Shown piece after piece: positions 21,850-34,151 of a DNA stretch of 64,000 bases. Numbering within the stretch: position 1 is the stretch's first letter; each line of letters starts with the position of its first letter. Below the pieces are notes generated by a model, which was given only the letters and a program-made list of their open reading frames with translations, did not search any database and was not told the DNA's origin. This stretch comes from Orychophragmus violaceus (taxonomy: Eukaryota > Streptophyta > Magnoliopsida > Brassicales > Brassicaceae): contig CM058239.1 of assembly GCA_030180135.1 (NCBI GenBank), positions 47,999,270 through 48,063,269 on the forward strand. Direction: 5' to 3'. The translations under genes were made by a program, and so were the position numbers.

Positions 21850-23138
21850 TCACGGATCAGAACCTGTTTTGATGGTCTGATTCTGTCCCTCTAGCAAACT
21901 TATTTGTCGCCTGAGTTTCGCAATATGAGCTTGCACCTATCCAACAAAAACAAAAACAAAACCGATACAGATCATGAAAAAAATGCATATCTTTATTCCA
22001 TCTCTGGTTACTTACCTGTTGACGAGCAGCAGCGAGCTGTAACAACTCATCAGCTTCAGAGAAGCTCGTGAACCATTGTCCCAAACTATGATCTTTAGTG
22101 TCACCTCTCTTCTTTTTTCCGCTATCATCTACTTGCACTATAATCAACAATTTAGGTTGTGTAAAGACACATTTTAAGATCAACTAAAGACGAAAGAAGA
22201 AGCTTAAGATAGAACATTACTAGGAGCAGGCAAGTTGTAACCAGAGGGTAATCTTGGAAACGTCAGAGCCGGGTGATTCTGAACCCTAGCTAGAAAATTT
22301 TCTGAAGGATCAGGAAACACAATCTCGTCGTAAGATTCCACAACCACAGGCTTCTTCATTGTCAATGGACCTGATTCATCTTCTGGGTATAACTTTAAAT
22401 GATGATATCTGTTTTTGTACCCAGTGTAGCTATTAACTAGTAACTTCAATAGATAGCATGTTCTACAAAGAGATATCTAATGGGACTTACAAACTCAATG
22501 GCTTGTCACACACATCGCTATGGAAATGCAACGTAATCGCAATCTCGAATTCTCCCCAACCAGATTCGGATACCTCGAATGGAGGCTCCTCTATAACTCT
22601 TGTAGGGTTATTGAAACTAGAATGAAGCTGGAAAACAACTTTCTTTATTACAACACTGATATCTTCATTTGTTGCCCCACGAACATATACAACCCATTTG
22701 TGAGATTGATATCTGCAGATTTTATGGCCAAAGAGTTTCACGGGAATTCATGATCACAAACACTTTGAAATTAACTTTTTTATATAAATTCAGAGAAGAA
22801 CACTTACTCGCTAGCCTTCTTGCCAAGCCAGAAGGCAACATTACCATACACAAGTGGAACGCTTATTTCCATGTCTTTAAGCTTCTTCTGTCGGTTAAAC
22901 AAAACAGAACAATAGAAAAAGAGATAATTTTTAGTATTCACAAACTTTTGACAAAAAGTGAAGAGCTTACGAAACAAAATAATGTTGAATTACGATCGAT
23001 GTAAGAAATTGTAATAAGGCTGAAGACAACACACACACACACACACACCTTTTCATCGGATTTGGTCATCTTGGTTCTCAGCGATTTCAAAGTGGGTTCA
23101 GGCAGATCTTGTTTCTTAGATGACGAGCTACTCGTCAT
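21850..23138 (-). CDS. GAS41 (TAF14b): GAS41/TAF14b-type YEATS-domain protein, 6 exons, intact
   Basis: YEATS proteins of this type read acylated histone tails and sit in SWR1 and NuA4 chromatin complexes in the nucleus. Exons on the minus strand: 23,138-23,049; 22,887-22,808; 22,712-22,491; 22,408-22,221; 22,137-22,016; 21,936-21,850. All introns are GT-AG. The exons sum to 789 bases: 262 codons and TGA. The start MTSSSSSKKQDLPEPTLKSL matches the Arabidopsis N-terminus as I recall it. YEATS core: SVPLVYGNVAFWLGKKASE, SHKWVVYVRGATNED, FEVSESGWGEFEIAITLHFH and YHHLKLYPEDESG, with the aromatic residues of the acyl-lysine pocket present. C-terminus: ADELLQLAAARQQ then VQAHIAKLRRQISLLEGQNQ, a coiled coil. 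No defect seen. Intron 1 begins in a (GT)10 repeat. Confidence 0.96.
23029..23048 (-). repeat. (GT)10 microsatellite at the intron 1 donor of GAS41
   Basis: The first 20 bases of intron 1 (minus strand) are ten GT units directly after the exon-1 AAG. Several GT dinucleotides could in principle serve as donor. Only the first keeps the known protein frame without extra residues. Confidence 0.9.
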
Positions 23139-23325
23139 ACCTTCTTCTGTGTAATTAATGATTTCATTCGGACAAAATTAAAGGGATTTCATAGAAACCC
23201 CCTGAAACCTGATCCAAACGGCGATCTCAACAACACTTTCTCCAATTTCGTTTAGGTTTTTATTTATTTTATTACTATCTTCACCTTTTTTGGATTTTTA
23301 CTTTGCGGCTAGATAATAATCGTAA

Positions 23326-23358
23326 GGCCCACTTCATTTTTAATTTCCGGCAGGCCCA
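23326..23358 (-). promoter_or_regulatory. two site II-type (TGGGCC) motifs upstream of GAS41
   Basis: GGCCCA on the plus strand at 23,326-23,331 and 23,353-23,358 (TGGGCC on the coding strand) lies about 190-220 bases upstream of the ATG. Paired site II elements bind TCP factors and are common in promoters of housekeeping and growth genes in crucifers. The spacing fits a promoter role here. Confidence 0.55.
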
Positions 23359-23399
23359 GCTCTTTTTTTTTATGGGTAGAAAATCTGCGGAAGTCTGTT

Positions 23400-24251
23400 G
23401 GCCTAATAGTCAAAGATTTAAAGATTTTACACTAAGTCTACGTTTGATTCGTATAGAATATAGTTTAGTCAGATTAATGAATGTAGGAGGTCCAAAGTTA
23501 CATGTACCAGTCGTCATGGTCTCATATGAAACCGTTTGTCATAGATCTGAATGCTACATGGGAGAGTTGAACCGTAAAGTCATTGTTCGTGGAGCTGTTC
23601 ATCGTAATCTTAGATGTTACAGATAGTTGATTTCGTTTGAACGAAAAATTTTTATGTTAGGATTATAATAAATATCACTCATGATTGTAATAGTGTTTTA
23701 AACGTTAAAAAAAAAAAACTTTCAAAGTAGAATTTACTTAACATTTTGAACATTCATACATTTATACTTATACTCTAAACCATCAAAATAGAAAAACTCA
23801 GCATACATAACTTTTAAAATGACTTAAGTGTTTGTGCCATTAAATAAATAGATGGAATAGTTAACTAACGTTAGAGATAACTAAATTTATGTTAATCTAA
23901 TTTAAAACATATTAATTAAAGAGAAATTGACAAATTTGCCTTCACTGAAAATCTAAATTAAGTTTATAAAAAGTGGTTTTTGGTCTATGATAAATTCATC
24001 CATTATCCTCTCTTTCTAACTTTATAAAATTTCTCTTGTTCGTGTATTGAAGTTTTTTATTCTTGGGACAACACCTACCATTACTTTTACTTTTTTTTTG
24101 CCATCATCTCTCTCATTTGGTTTCTCTTTATCATTCTAATTTCAAAAGAATATTACAGTTTACAACTATAACATGAAAAACAGGAAAACTATTAAAATAG
24201 AGACAAATTTGACTGATAAATATATGACTATTTTGTACCTAACTATTTGAC
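23400..24251. other. AT-rich intergenic region
   Basis: No supported gene. A short open stretch (23,303-23,626, plus strand) lacks recognisable motifs and overlaps the GAS41 promoter. Confidence 0.4.
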
Positions 24252-24835
24252 AGATCTAAGAGTTTCACATATACCGAATATTTATATAAATAAGTACATA
24301 TACACTTCTCTAAATATTTAATTACTTATGTCGAATACTTATATGAATATTTTTGTGGTTTTATGTCTCATATAAGTCGCAAATAACTAAAATGTTTAGA
24401 TATTGTTATATGTGTAAATTCTTCGTAGTCAACTACATACGTCGCATACATATATGGATTTAAGAATTTCACATATACAAAATACTTATTCAATTATATA
24501 TGTCATATACATATATAGATCTAAGAATTTCACGTATACCAAATACTTATATGAATAAGTATATATACACTTCTGCAAATATCTAACTACTTATGTCGAA
24601 TACTTAATTGAATACTTAACTTCTATAGTTTTATTTCTCATATAAGTCTCGAATCATTAAAATGCTTGGAAGTTGGTATATGTGTAAACTGCACGTAGTC
24701 AACTACATAGACTACATACATGGCATACATATATAAATCTAAGAGTTTCACATATAGTAAATATTTATATGAATGCATATGTACACTTCTCAAAATATAT
24801 AACTATTTATGCCGAATAATTAGTTAAATACTTTC
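24252..24835. repeat. diverged tandem repeat, about 220-265 bp unit
   Basis: Units start AGATCTAAGAGTTTCACATAT at about 24,252, 24,517 and 24,735, with a shorter partial copy near 24,462. Each contains TACACTTCT, CTTATGTCGAATACTT and GTAGTCAACTACATA. There is no coding capacity. Confidence 0.75.
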
Positions 24836-25061
24836 TTATGTCATGTCCCTTTTAACCTCAAACGAGGCTCTATCCCTTTGTACATTTGTGTCAGGCGAGA
24901 AAAAAGTTTGCTAGTCATCTGTCATGAAGGCAATTTCGTCTAATATTTTTGCAAATCATCTTTTATTAAATATAATATTTTAAACAATTATCTAAAAAAA
25001 GTGGCTTTTTCGTCGACTTCCATCCACTAATTTTTTTTTTGTGATCTTCCATTATTGGCGG

Positions 25062-25407
25062 CGATGTACAGTTGGTTTACACCGACAATACTATTGCAAT
25101 TAGCTCTTATTTATCTTCTAAATCAAACAATCCAAATCAAACTCAGATCCAACACTTTCCTTCTGGGATTCACCATCTCAAATTCATAAACTTTTCTTCT
25201 TTCACTTTGCCATACAAATCTCATCTCAAGTTTCCTACTGTAACAACTCCAAACAACAACAACGAACTAGCTTCGATCGGACAAAATAATACTTTTCTTT
25301 ATAGATCTCCTTCTTTTCTTCACCGAATCAAATCTTTCAATCTCTACAACTCACAAGAACCCACTACCATCGCTGAATCTCCGCCGCCGTCTGTGCCCTC
25401 GAGGTAA
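25062..25407 (+). pseudogene. 5' fragment of a DUF4408 / cotton-fibre-protein-like gene
   Basis: Starting at ATG 25,062 one frame reads MYSWFTPTILLQLA. A second frame, from the overlapping ATG at 25,072, reads TIAISSYLSSKSNNPNQTQI, PSFLHRIKSFNLYNSQEPTT and ESPPPSVPSR to TAA (25,405-25,407). Together they resemble the N-terminus of a plant family with an N-terminal membrane anchor (DUF4408) followed by RSPS-L-R-KS-NL-LYN blocks. A small deletion removes most of the anchor and shifts the frame, and the C-terminal DUF761 part is missing. Hence it is a broken fragment. The family identification is from memory of the motif pattern. Confidence 0.45.
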
Positions 25408-25410
25408 AAC

Positions 25411-26280
25411 ATGAAGAAGAAAATACAAGCCCAAGCCTTTGAGAGTAAGCTAAATCTGAACCATGTGGCTTGGACAAAATCTGATATCGAGCAAGCTGAT
25501 GGAGTTATCCCACTGAAACTTCCCAAAAAATGAAGAAATAAGCCAGATTTCATAACCCTCCAAAATTTAAAATAATATGAACAAACCCCCAAAACGAAAG
25601 CAATCGCGAGGTCAGAAAATCAGAATCAGTAAAGCTATGAGTATGTCAGATTTTTCATTAAGTACGGGGAGATTTTTGCAAGTTTCTATGTGGTTTATAG
25701 ATAGAGGCTTTGAATGTTTTGCAGATAAAATGCAGATTAAATACAGATTTTCTGCAAAATAGGAGATCTGCATAAACTCACCATTCATATATTTATTGCA
25801 GAATAAAAACATATTAAAAATAATATTTAGACTGCATGCATATCCATAAATACAGTTCAAAAGAAAAAAAAAATAAAAAATATATGAAAAGCTTCAAATA
25901 TTGCACTTTCCACTCAGATCACAACAGTTCAAAAATTTTATTTTTTAATAATAATTTTTTAGTCTGCATTATTTGTTCTGCATATTTTTTTTGGGTTACC
26001 ATCAAACCCATATTAGAATCAGAACGTCGATGGCAAACACTTTCGTAAACGATAAAGAAACAATGAACTAACTTTTTTTTAGTTAATTTATTTAAATATT
26101 ATATTTAATAAAAATGTTTTAATTAGAAATATTCTTTAACATAGTTAACTATTCCGTTAATTTATTTAACGATGTAAGCAATTAAACTACTTAGAAGGTT
26201 ATATATGTGAGTTGTTTTTACGTTGATGGCGTAGATTGTGAATGTAAATGTCTGAAGGTTTAAAGTGTTAATAAATAGGA
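25411..26280. other. AT-rich intergenic region
   Basis: No gene or clear repeat seen. Confidence 0.4.
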
Positions 26281-26690
26281 GTGGGTCGGATCCGGATATC
26301 CGGAAATTTTGGGATATCCGCAAAAATAATTTAAAAATAAGAATAAAATGTTAAAAATCTAAATTTAATTATAAAATTAGTATTTTATATAAAATATTTG
26401 AAAAGAAAATTTAATATAATATTAAACATAATTGAAATTAATTTTATACATATTTTTATAAGAAATCATATATTATATGTAAAAATATATATTTTAAAAA
26501 TATATATTTTAAAAATATTTTTAATATATTTAATGGTCCGGATCCGGATATCCGAACCTCAAAATTAGGATATCCAGATCCGGATCCGGTTTGAACGAAT
26601 CCTAGATTTTACTATCCATATCCAGATTCGGGCTCCCTGGATATCCGGATTTTTGGAGCGGATCGTAGCGGATCCCGGATTGCGTGGGAC
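26281..26690. repeat. GGATCCGGATATCCGG-rich repeat
   Basis: Both ends are rich in overlapping palindromes (GGATCCGGATATCCGG near 26,288; CCGGATCCGGATATCCGAAC near 26,539; TGGATATCCGG near 26,639). The interior is very AT-rich. This looks like a non-coding transposon-derived repeat. I cannot name its class. Confidence 0.5.
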
Positions 26691-27960
26691 AAGATTTATA
26701 TTACACAAGACATGGGAGGACTGGGTTTCCAGGACTTACAAGATCAAAATATAACCCGACTTGCCAAACGATTGTGGCATCTGATCCAATACCCCTCTTC
26801 TCTTCTATTGCGGGTTATGCGAGGATGATACTTTCGTCGAATGTCCCCTTTAGATGATCGATATGTGTATTTGCCTTCATATGGATGGAGGAGTATTATG
26901 GCAACAAAGCCTTATCTGAAGCTGGGTCTTCGAAAAACTATTGGATGAGGCTTAATACATATGTTTGGAGTGACCCTTGGATACCAGACATACCAGCTCG
27001 ACCACGAAGACCTGTTGATGGGCTTTCCCTTAGACATCCTCAGCTCATGGTATACTTATTCATTACCCAAGATACTAGAGAGTGGAATGTTTCCCTCATG
27101 TAGGAGTACATCCATCCATAAGACATCACTCTACTCTTAGGTCTGAGACCTAGCCGTAACTTCTCTCCGGACAACTATGTGTGGAATCATACAAAGAAAG
27201 GAAACTATACGGTAAAGTCGGGTTACGACTTGATCCGAAAACACAAAATTCAGAAGTATCTTGTGGAGGTACTGGAACCTAGTATCACTTACAGAAACAA
27301 GTGTGGAAAGTCTGCATAGCTAAGAAGATTAACCACTTTATGTGGCAAATTCTTTCGAGATGTGTGGCAACATGCGAAAAGTTGGTTTATATACATCTAA
27401 CCACTGATAGGAGTTGTCTTAGGTGTGGTTTCCCATAAGAATCTATAAATCATTTGCTTTTTGAATATCCCCCTACTTTACAAGTTTGTGCTCTATCGAC
27501 TACCCGTCCCTTATGGACTTCTTCCTGAGTACCTTCATTTATAGGAACATGGATATCCTACTATTTAGGATAAACGACGTGGGACTTTTTGAACCATAGC
27601 GAGATACATTCCCTTGGATCTTATGGTTCATATGTAAGGATAGGAATGACAAAGTTTTTAACGGGAAACATATTCCCCCGACCGAGACTCTACAACTAGC
27701 TTCACTTGAAGCAATACGCTGGAGACAAGCTATTTCTTCTGAAAGAGAGGAAGACATGAACGGAGATGTGGATATGAAAGAGACTAGTGATCCGGCCTTG
27801 GTTGCCGATGTCCCGTCATGCCAAATTGATGCCTCATGGATCGATTATGGCCCGGTCAGTGGACTTGGGTGGTACTATAGGGACTATGGGGGAATCGAGT
27901 TCTCTGGGACAAAAGCAAAAATCATAGATTGGACCAAAAAGAAAACAAAGATTATTGAGA
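26670..27960 (+). mobile_element. LINE fragment (L1-like; end of RT, zf-RVT and RNase H)
   Basis: Plus-strand remnants read GGLGFQDLQDQNITRLAKRL, then WSDPWIPDIPARPRRPV (about 26,970), an HTKKGNYTVKSGYDLI block (about 27,188), a zinc-binding segment (about 27,310-27,480) and an RNase H start (CQIDASWIDYGPVSGLGWYY, about 27,819). This is the C-terminal half of a plant L1-like ORF2. Multiple stops interrupt it. It is the same family as the next feature and as 52,400-58,760. Confidence 0.85.
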
Positions 27961-28029
27961 TGGTGAAACTAAAGATATCCCACCTAGCAAGACTGTGCAT
28001 TGATAAGTGAATTGATGGTCGTAAATATG

Positions 28030-29960
28030 GATTTCCAGCCTTTAATCGTATGAAGGAGGGATGGGAATGTACCTAGGACTTCCAGAACAGATATGTGGCT
28101 ATGAGATGAGTATTTTCCTTTGTGCAGGATCGGCTTAATTATAATGTCTCCACTTGGTCAGCTTGTTTGCTGTCAAAAGGGGGCAAGGAAGTCCAGATAA
28201 AATCGGTAGCTCAAGTTGTTCCTACTTATACCATGTCCTCCTTCCTCCTCCTAGGCCTAATAGATAAACTTAGGAGCTCGGTTTCAAGATATTGGTGAAG
28301 CTCGAGTCGTAATAATTATGGTATTCATTGGATTGCATAGAATAAATTATGTTTACCCCATGATTTAGGCGGACTGGGTTTCCGTGATTGGCATGACGTT
28401 AATATTGTCTTGCTAGCAAAGCAATTATGGAGACTACTCCAATTCCCATCATCACTACTTGCCCGAGTCCTTAAAAGTCGTTATTTCAATCGATCGGACC
28501 CTCATGGAAGACCATAAAGTCTACTCCCCATCGTATGGGTGGCGTAGTCTAATGGCGGCGAAATCACTATTGAAGATGGGTTTAATGAGAAGCATAGGAT
28601 CAGGGCTAAACACTTTGGTGTGGAGTGATCCTTGGATTCCTGATGTGCCTGCTCGACCTCCTCGCCCCTCGGCTCAAGTTACCATCCGTCAGCCCTTGAT
28701 GACAGTTCGTTCCTTCATTAGTAAAGAGACTAAAGAATGGAACTATCCCCTCCTACGAGAATTCTTCCGTCCATAAGATATTCCTCTCATATTAGGTCTG
28801 AGACCTAGCAAAAGTGCCACCCTGGATGGGTACGCTTGGAATCATATGAAAATGGAGTTTATACGGTTAAATTGGGATATGAATTGATTCACATACATAT
28901 ATAATACAAGACCTTTAATTGAAGAAGTTGGAGAGCCAAATATTACAGCCCTCCAAAAGCAAGTTTGGAAGATCCAAACAGCCCTGAAACTCAAAAACTT
29001 TATGTGGCAAGCCCTTTCCAGTTGTGTTGAGACGTGTGATAGACTCACTTATAGGCATTTGGCCACTGATAGGACTTTTCCTAGATGTGGTAGCACATAA
29101 GAATCTATTAACCATCTTCTTTTTGAATGCCCTCCAGTCTTACAGGTTTGGGCCCTATCGGACTTCTCGTCCATTCTGGGAAATTTCCCCAGTTCTTCTA
29201 TCTACCGTAGTATAGACTTTCTCTTTTGGAGAACAAGAGAGATGGGTATCTCAGAGCCTCAAAACTCCATATATCCATGGATTTTATGGTTTATTTGGAA
29301 AGCAAGGAATGATAAGATCTTCAACGGGAAAGAAATTTCCCCTATGACCACCCTCCAACTGGCTTCTCTTGAGGCGGAAAGTTGGAGACTAGCCCGCGCT
29401 GAAGACAATGAAGAGGAGAGCGAAGAGACACAAGAGTCTCAGGAACCTATTTCCTCCTTTATTGACACCCAAACCCTTATATGCCAAGTTGATGCATCAT
29501 GGATTGACCATGGCCTTTTCAATGGTTTAGGGTGGTGCTATAGGGATTGTATGGGGCGAGAAGTAAGCGGCCTCCAAGGGTGTCGTAGAAGCCTCTCGGC
29601 ATTACACGCGGAGTTAGATAGTCTGATCTGGGCAGCTTCCTATCTCTTATAGAATGGGATCTTGAGGGTACACTTTGAGACTGGCTGCTCATCATTGGTG
29701 AAGATGATTGAATCTCCAGAGGATTGGCCATTATTCTTGTCAGAATTGGATATCGTACGCTCCTTAAAACAGAGTTTTGAGTTTTCCGATCTACGTTATA
29801 TCCCTCGGGTCCAGAACTTCCGTGCTGACTTCTTAGCAAAGGAAGCCCGGTCTCGAGGCATTTTATTCTCCTGTATAAGTCAAATTGTCTCGACTGAAGA
29901 AAATTTTTGGAACCTTCTTCCAGCAGATTAAACTTGGCTTAATTAAGATGGGTCGACGTA
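28030..29960 (+). mobile_element. LINE fragment, second copy (RT end to RNase H and tail)
   Basis: It begins within RT (MYLGLPEQICGYEM near 28,070) and continues through LGGLGFRDWHD, WRLLQFPSSLLARVLKSRYF, WSDPWIPDVPARPPRP, a zf-RVT region and an RNase H (YPWILWFIWKARNDKIFNGK near 29,270, CQVDASWIDHGLFNGLGWCY near 29,480, RVQNFRADFLAKEARS near 29,810). The stop after LLPAD is at 29,929-29,931. The tail TTAAACTTGGCTTAA, also found at the end of the 52-59 kb copy, precedes A-rich sequence. Several stops and frame changes show decay. Its 5' end is truncated inside RT. Confidence 0.88.
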
Positions 29961-30301
29961 AAAAAAATCGTATGAATATAATGTTGTAGCTTGAGAATAT
30001 CAAAAAAAAAAATGAGCATGAGATTCTCAAAAGTTTTTTATTTGTAAAAGGAGATTCTCACAGTTTTTTTTTGTAAAAAGAGATTCTCAAAGTTTCATTC
30101 AAACTCCGCAACTTTTCACCACTATGACCAATTAACACCATAGTGTTTGTCATCACTTTTAAGGTGTGACAATTATTTTGTTGATGCTTTGTTATATTGG
30201 TTATTTTGTTGATGCTTTGTTATATTGGTGATGGCGTCGTAAATGCTTTTAGGCAGCGTCTATATTATACTCTACGGGATTTTGTTAGATTTTGTAAGAT
30301 A
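29961..30301. other. spacer with short tandem duplications
   Basis: GGAGATTCTCA-TTTTTTTGTAAAA units near 30,010-30,100, and a 27-base duplication (TTGTTGATGCTTTGTTATATTGG) near 30,177-30,232. No gene. Confidence 0.5.
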
Positions 30302-30340
30302 CTAGGTGATCGATTCGCACGCATGTGCGGGTATTATTTT
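30302..30340 (-). mobile_element. possible Helitron 3' terminus, minus orientation
   Basis: The minus strand reads ACCCGCACATGCGTGCG, then about 14 bases, ending CACCTAG with T next. A GC-rich hairpin followed by CTAG and flanking T is the Helitron 3' pattern. The stem is shorter (CGCAC/GTGCG) than in the three clear copies and no 5' end was matched. Confidence 0.35.
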
Positions 30341-33118
30341 GTTTGTTAGTTTATTTATGTGTATTTTTCATTTAGTGGCAAGACAATACGTGATTTTAAT
30401 TTTTTTTTTGTCGAGATGGTATAAGATTGTATTCATCATTTTATATGCACATCAGAATTGTTACATTCTGATGCATAAAATAATAATTATATATACATAC
30501 GAAAACATATTGTAGCATTGTATATATGGAAAATTAACAGTCGTAGATAAACATTCGCGCATAAACATTTCTAGTTCCACTTTTACGCATAAGTATTTCT
30601 ATTTCTATGGATATGCGTGCATAGAATTTTTGATAAAACTATTGTTAATAAAAAATTGTTTTGAAACCCGCCCACTTCTATTGTCGGATCGGTAAACCCA
30701 ACGACCTGCTAAACATCTCATGCCAGGTCATATGCAAAAATAGTTATGTTATAAACCCGCATAACCCGGAAAACCCATGGTTTATTTGTGACTTGATGAA
30801 CCGGTCGTACACTTTAACCCGGTTACTGAACTTTGTAACCTTTTAAACGAAAGAGAATATTTGATTACGATAAAATACATGGTTATAGTAGTTGAAATAT
30901 TATTATAACATTTTCCAATGAAACGTGTCATCTCTATTAGTAGTTGATAAAATATATTAATTGTTATCCGTCTTTATTTTACTTTCATCATTGATAGTTT
31001 ACTCTTTATAACTATTGTTTACGAAAATTTAATTTATTTTTTCTCTTTTTCTAAAATTTATGGATATGTGGAAATTTCTTTCTTTTTTGAATCGTTAACA
31101 CATTGATTTTTCTTAATGCATGTTTTTTAAGTTGTTGATGTGGTTAAAAATTTCTAAATTCATATTTCCTTAACAATTTAGGTCATAATTAGAAGAATGC
31201 AAATGATGGATTATTACATGATACACTCATGGGAATATATTTTTTAATAATAAAAATATTATAATGAATTATTATTAAAATATTGAATAGTCTCAGCAAT
31301 ATATTTATATATATACATAATTATATATAAAAATCTCATTTAGCAATAATCACAAACATCATTTTGTATTCTTTCATATCTTTTGTGTTATTTGGAACAC
31401 TGTATTAAAAATAATTTAACATATATAACATGTTTGTTGATCTTAAAATTAATAATTATCTTTTTTGTTGAACTTAAAATTAGAAAATGAGAAATTTATG
31501 AGATTTTAAAATCAACATATATCATTTACATAAAAATATGAAGTAAATAAATCAAATACCCTATATATATATATATATATATATCATTTTAAATCATTGG
31601 CACTAAAGTAATTTATATTTGATGTTTATAGAGAAGATTGATCGAATTAAATCAAATTCGGATGCAAAAAAATAAATAATAATATAGTTATGAAACCTCA
31701 TACACATGCATTTGCATGAAATTAATATGAATTAGTTTAAGTTACTTTGTCCGATTTGTTTGTTTAAAACGTATGTAATGCTAAATTTTCACATATGTGG
31801 GCATAGTTCTATTTTCAATATTGTGTATGTTAATTTTTATGTTTTTGTGATTATTACGTTTTTGAATTATACAATTTTAAAATATATAGACTCATGTAAT
31901 TGTATAATCTCAATCGTGTGTTAAAACATATATGTGGTATAAGTTCTTAGGTGATAGGACGCATTACGTAGAAGTTCCGCCTAGAAGTGTTTCTTCTATG
32001 TGATTGTCCCCTCACACGAATGTCCGGACATGTGATTTTTGATAAAATTATGTTAAATTGTAATTATAGATGTTAATTGGTTTGTTTGATACCTTCTCTA
32101 CAAATATTATGTTTGTCAGTTGCATTTGTTTGCCAAACGTTAATGAATATTTTATATGATTATCATTGTTTCCATAATAAAAAAAAGAAATTAATGAATT
32201 TTTATATTTTTGAAATCTGTTTGCAATATATTAGGGATTCAAAATAAAGAAAATGATTGTTTTTAGTAACGGAAGATGTCGTTTTATATTACAAAATACT
32301 GAGAAAAATCATGATGAAAAGGAAAGAATATTGAAATATTTAAAACATTTATTATTTATTGAACAGTTAAGATATTACCAACATAAAACTATCAATGGCT
32401 AACAATGAAAAGAAAAACCGGGTCGGCGAAGCGGATCCATTTTAGATCCACGTGTCTTTGATTGGGTCGTATACCCTTATTTGTGCCATATTTGGACTAT
32501 TATTCCAAATCCATTGTTCCAAATCCATCTATATAGTAATTAACAACCCTTATCCGGACTATCAGGACTAATGGGATTAACCGGCATCGTGGCAACAGAT
32601 TTTACTCGTACTTTTCGGACTCAAGGATTCAACCGAAAATATTTGAGAAAATTGCAAAACGTTGTTAGTTCATCTCACATCATTGACAAAACTCGAGATT
32701 ACCGAACTTCTTATTCATGCGACTAAGAATAAGGCTAACTAAAAAAACAAACACAAAATATATTACAGATGATCTGATTAAACTCTTAATCGTCCGAAAC
32801 ATATACTGCCAATGAATATTAAAAAAAAACTAACTACGATATAATCAAAATTATTAAAAAAACAGGGAAAAGAGATTATAAAAAGAATGTGTGGTCAATT
32901 TTCTCGGAGTAAAAATGATTAACGGTTGAAATTTTGTGAATGAGAAAATATGTCCAATGGTCTTTGGTTTATATAGGGTACGTTGGTGTAGAGTGCAAGC
33001 TAAAATAATATATACTTCCTAATCCAATGCATTTTGAAAGGAATATTGAATATTTTCTGGTAAAAGCTAACAAATAATCTTCATTAAATATATTGTCATT
33101 TAAAAACAAATCATATTG
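30341..33118. other. AT-rich region without genes
   Basis: No supported gene. 32,490-32,640 shares a module (GGACTAT-GGACT, CAAATCCATTGTT, GGCAACA) with 34,295-34,467 and 39,816-40,004. An (AT)n microsatellite lies near 31,561-31,585. Confidence 0.45.
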
Positions 33119-33810
33119 ATCTTAAAAAAGTGTTATGTTATTTTATTGTTGATGATAAATGATAAATTTAATTATGTAAAATAGAATCAAAAATATAGTA
33201 ATGTTCTGTTATTGTGTGAACTTGATGTGCATGGATTATATATTGTTAACCGAGTTTATTTGCAATTGCATTTTTGTTTGCATTTTTCTTTAACTGTTTA
33301 TAATTATAAATATCTCCTATTGATATTGGATTTTATTTTGTACTTTGATTTGCTATTATATAAGTAGACCACATTGATGTTAATAAAATACATAACCCTC
33401 AAATGTAATCGCAATGAATGTTTCAACGGAAAATTTATAGTGTGTGACAGAAATTTATATTGATCTGAAAATGTGTTATTTTATTTTATTGTTGATGATA
33501 AATGAGAAATTTAATTATGTAAAATATAATCGAAAATATAGTAATGTTCCGTTATTGTGTGAACTTGATGTGCATGGATTATATATTGTTAACCGAGTTT
33601 ATTTGCAATTGCATTTGTGTTTGCATTTTTCTTTAACTGTTTATAATTATAAATATCTCCTATTGATATTGGATTTTATTTTGTACTTTGATTTGCTATT
33701 AGATAAGTAGACTACATTGATATTAATAAAATACATAACCAACTTTGAACGCAGCTCAAATGTAATCGCAATGAATGTTTCAACGAAAAATTTATAGTGT
33801 GTGATAGAAA
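33119..33810. repeat. tandem duplication, about 342 bp unit, two copies
   Basis: 33,119-33,460 and 33,461-33,810 are closely similar throughout (for example GTGTGAACTTGATGTGCATG, TTAACCGAGTTTATTTGCAA, TAATCGCAATGAATGTTTCA in both). There is no intact gene in either copy. Confidence 0.85.
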
Positions 33811-33827
33811 TCCTAGTTTACAATACA

Positions 33828-34100
33828 AAATGTGTTAAATTTTATAATTATGTTAATCTTATTTCCAATGATATTTGTAGATTTGGAATGGAATATGCTA
33901 TACAATATTTTTTAAAAATCGAACTAATAAGATAATTAATAAAATATTATGATTTTTACGATAAAAAATGTGTTAAATATTATAATTCCTTTAATCTTAT
34001 TTCCAATGATATTTGTAGATTTAGAAAAGTAATATGTCATAAAATATATTTTTGAATTCGAACTAATAAAATATTGTAAAAGATATTGTGCTTTTTTTAG
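33828..34100. repeat. tandem duplication, about 134 bp unit, two copies
   Basis: Both copies contain AAAATGTGTTAAAT and CTTATTTCCAATGATATTTG. A related single copy lies at about 39,520. Confidence 0.75.
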
Positions 34101-34151
34101 TAAAGTGAAATATTAAATGAATAAAAATTGATTTAATTATGAAGAATATAC

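Noticed and set aside
23303..23626. A 107-codon open frame on the plus strand upstream of GAS41
   Set aside because: No recognisable motif. It overlaps the GAS41 promoter region with site II motifs, and codon use looks random.
24252..24835. CRISPR-like spaced repeats
   Set aside because: Units are hundreds of bases long and diverged, with no unique spacers, in a plant genome.
30661..30846. A 61-codon open frame (CCGG-rich segment)
   Set aside because: No motif. The sequence has the ACCCG/CCGGT-rich look of Helitron internal DNA, and the frame is not conserved elsewhere in the window.
33444..33710. An 88-codon open frame in the tandem duplication
   Set aside because: The sister copy of the duplication has no equivalent frame, and the product is low-complexity Tyr/Leu-rich sequence from AT-rich DNA.
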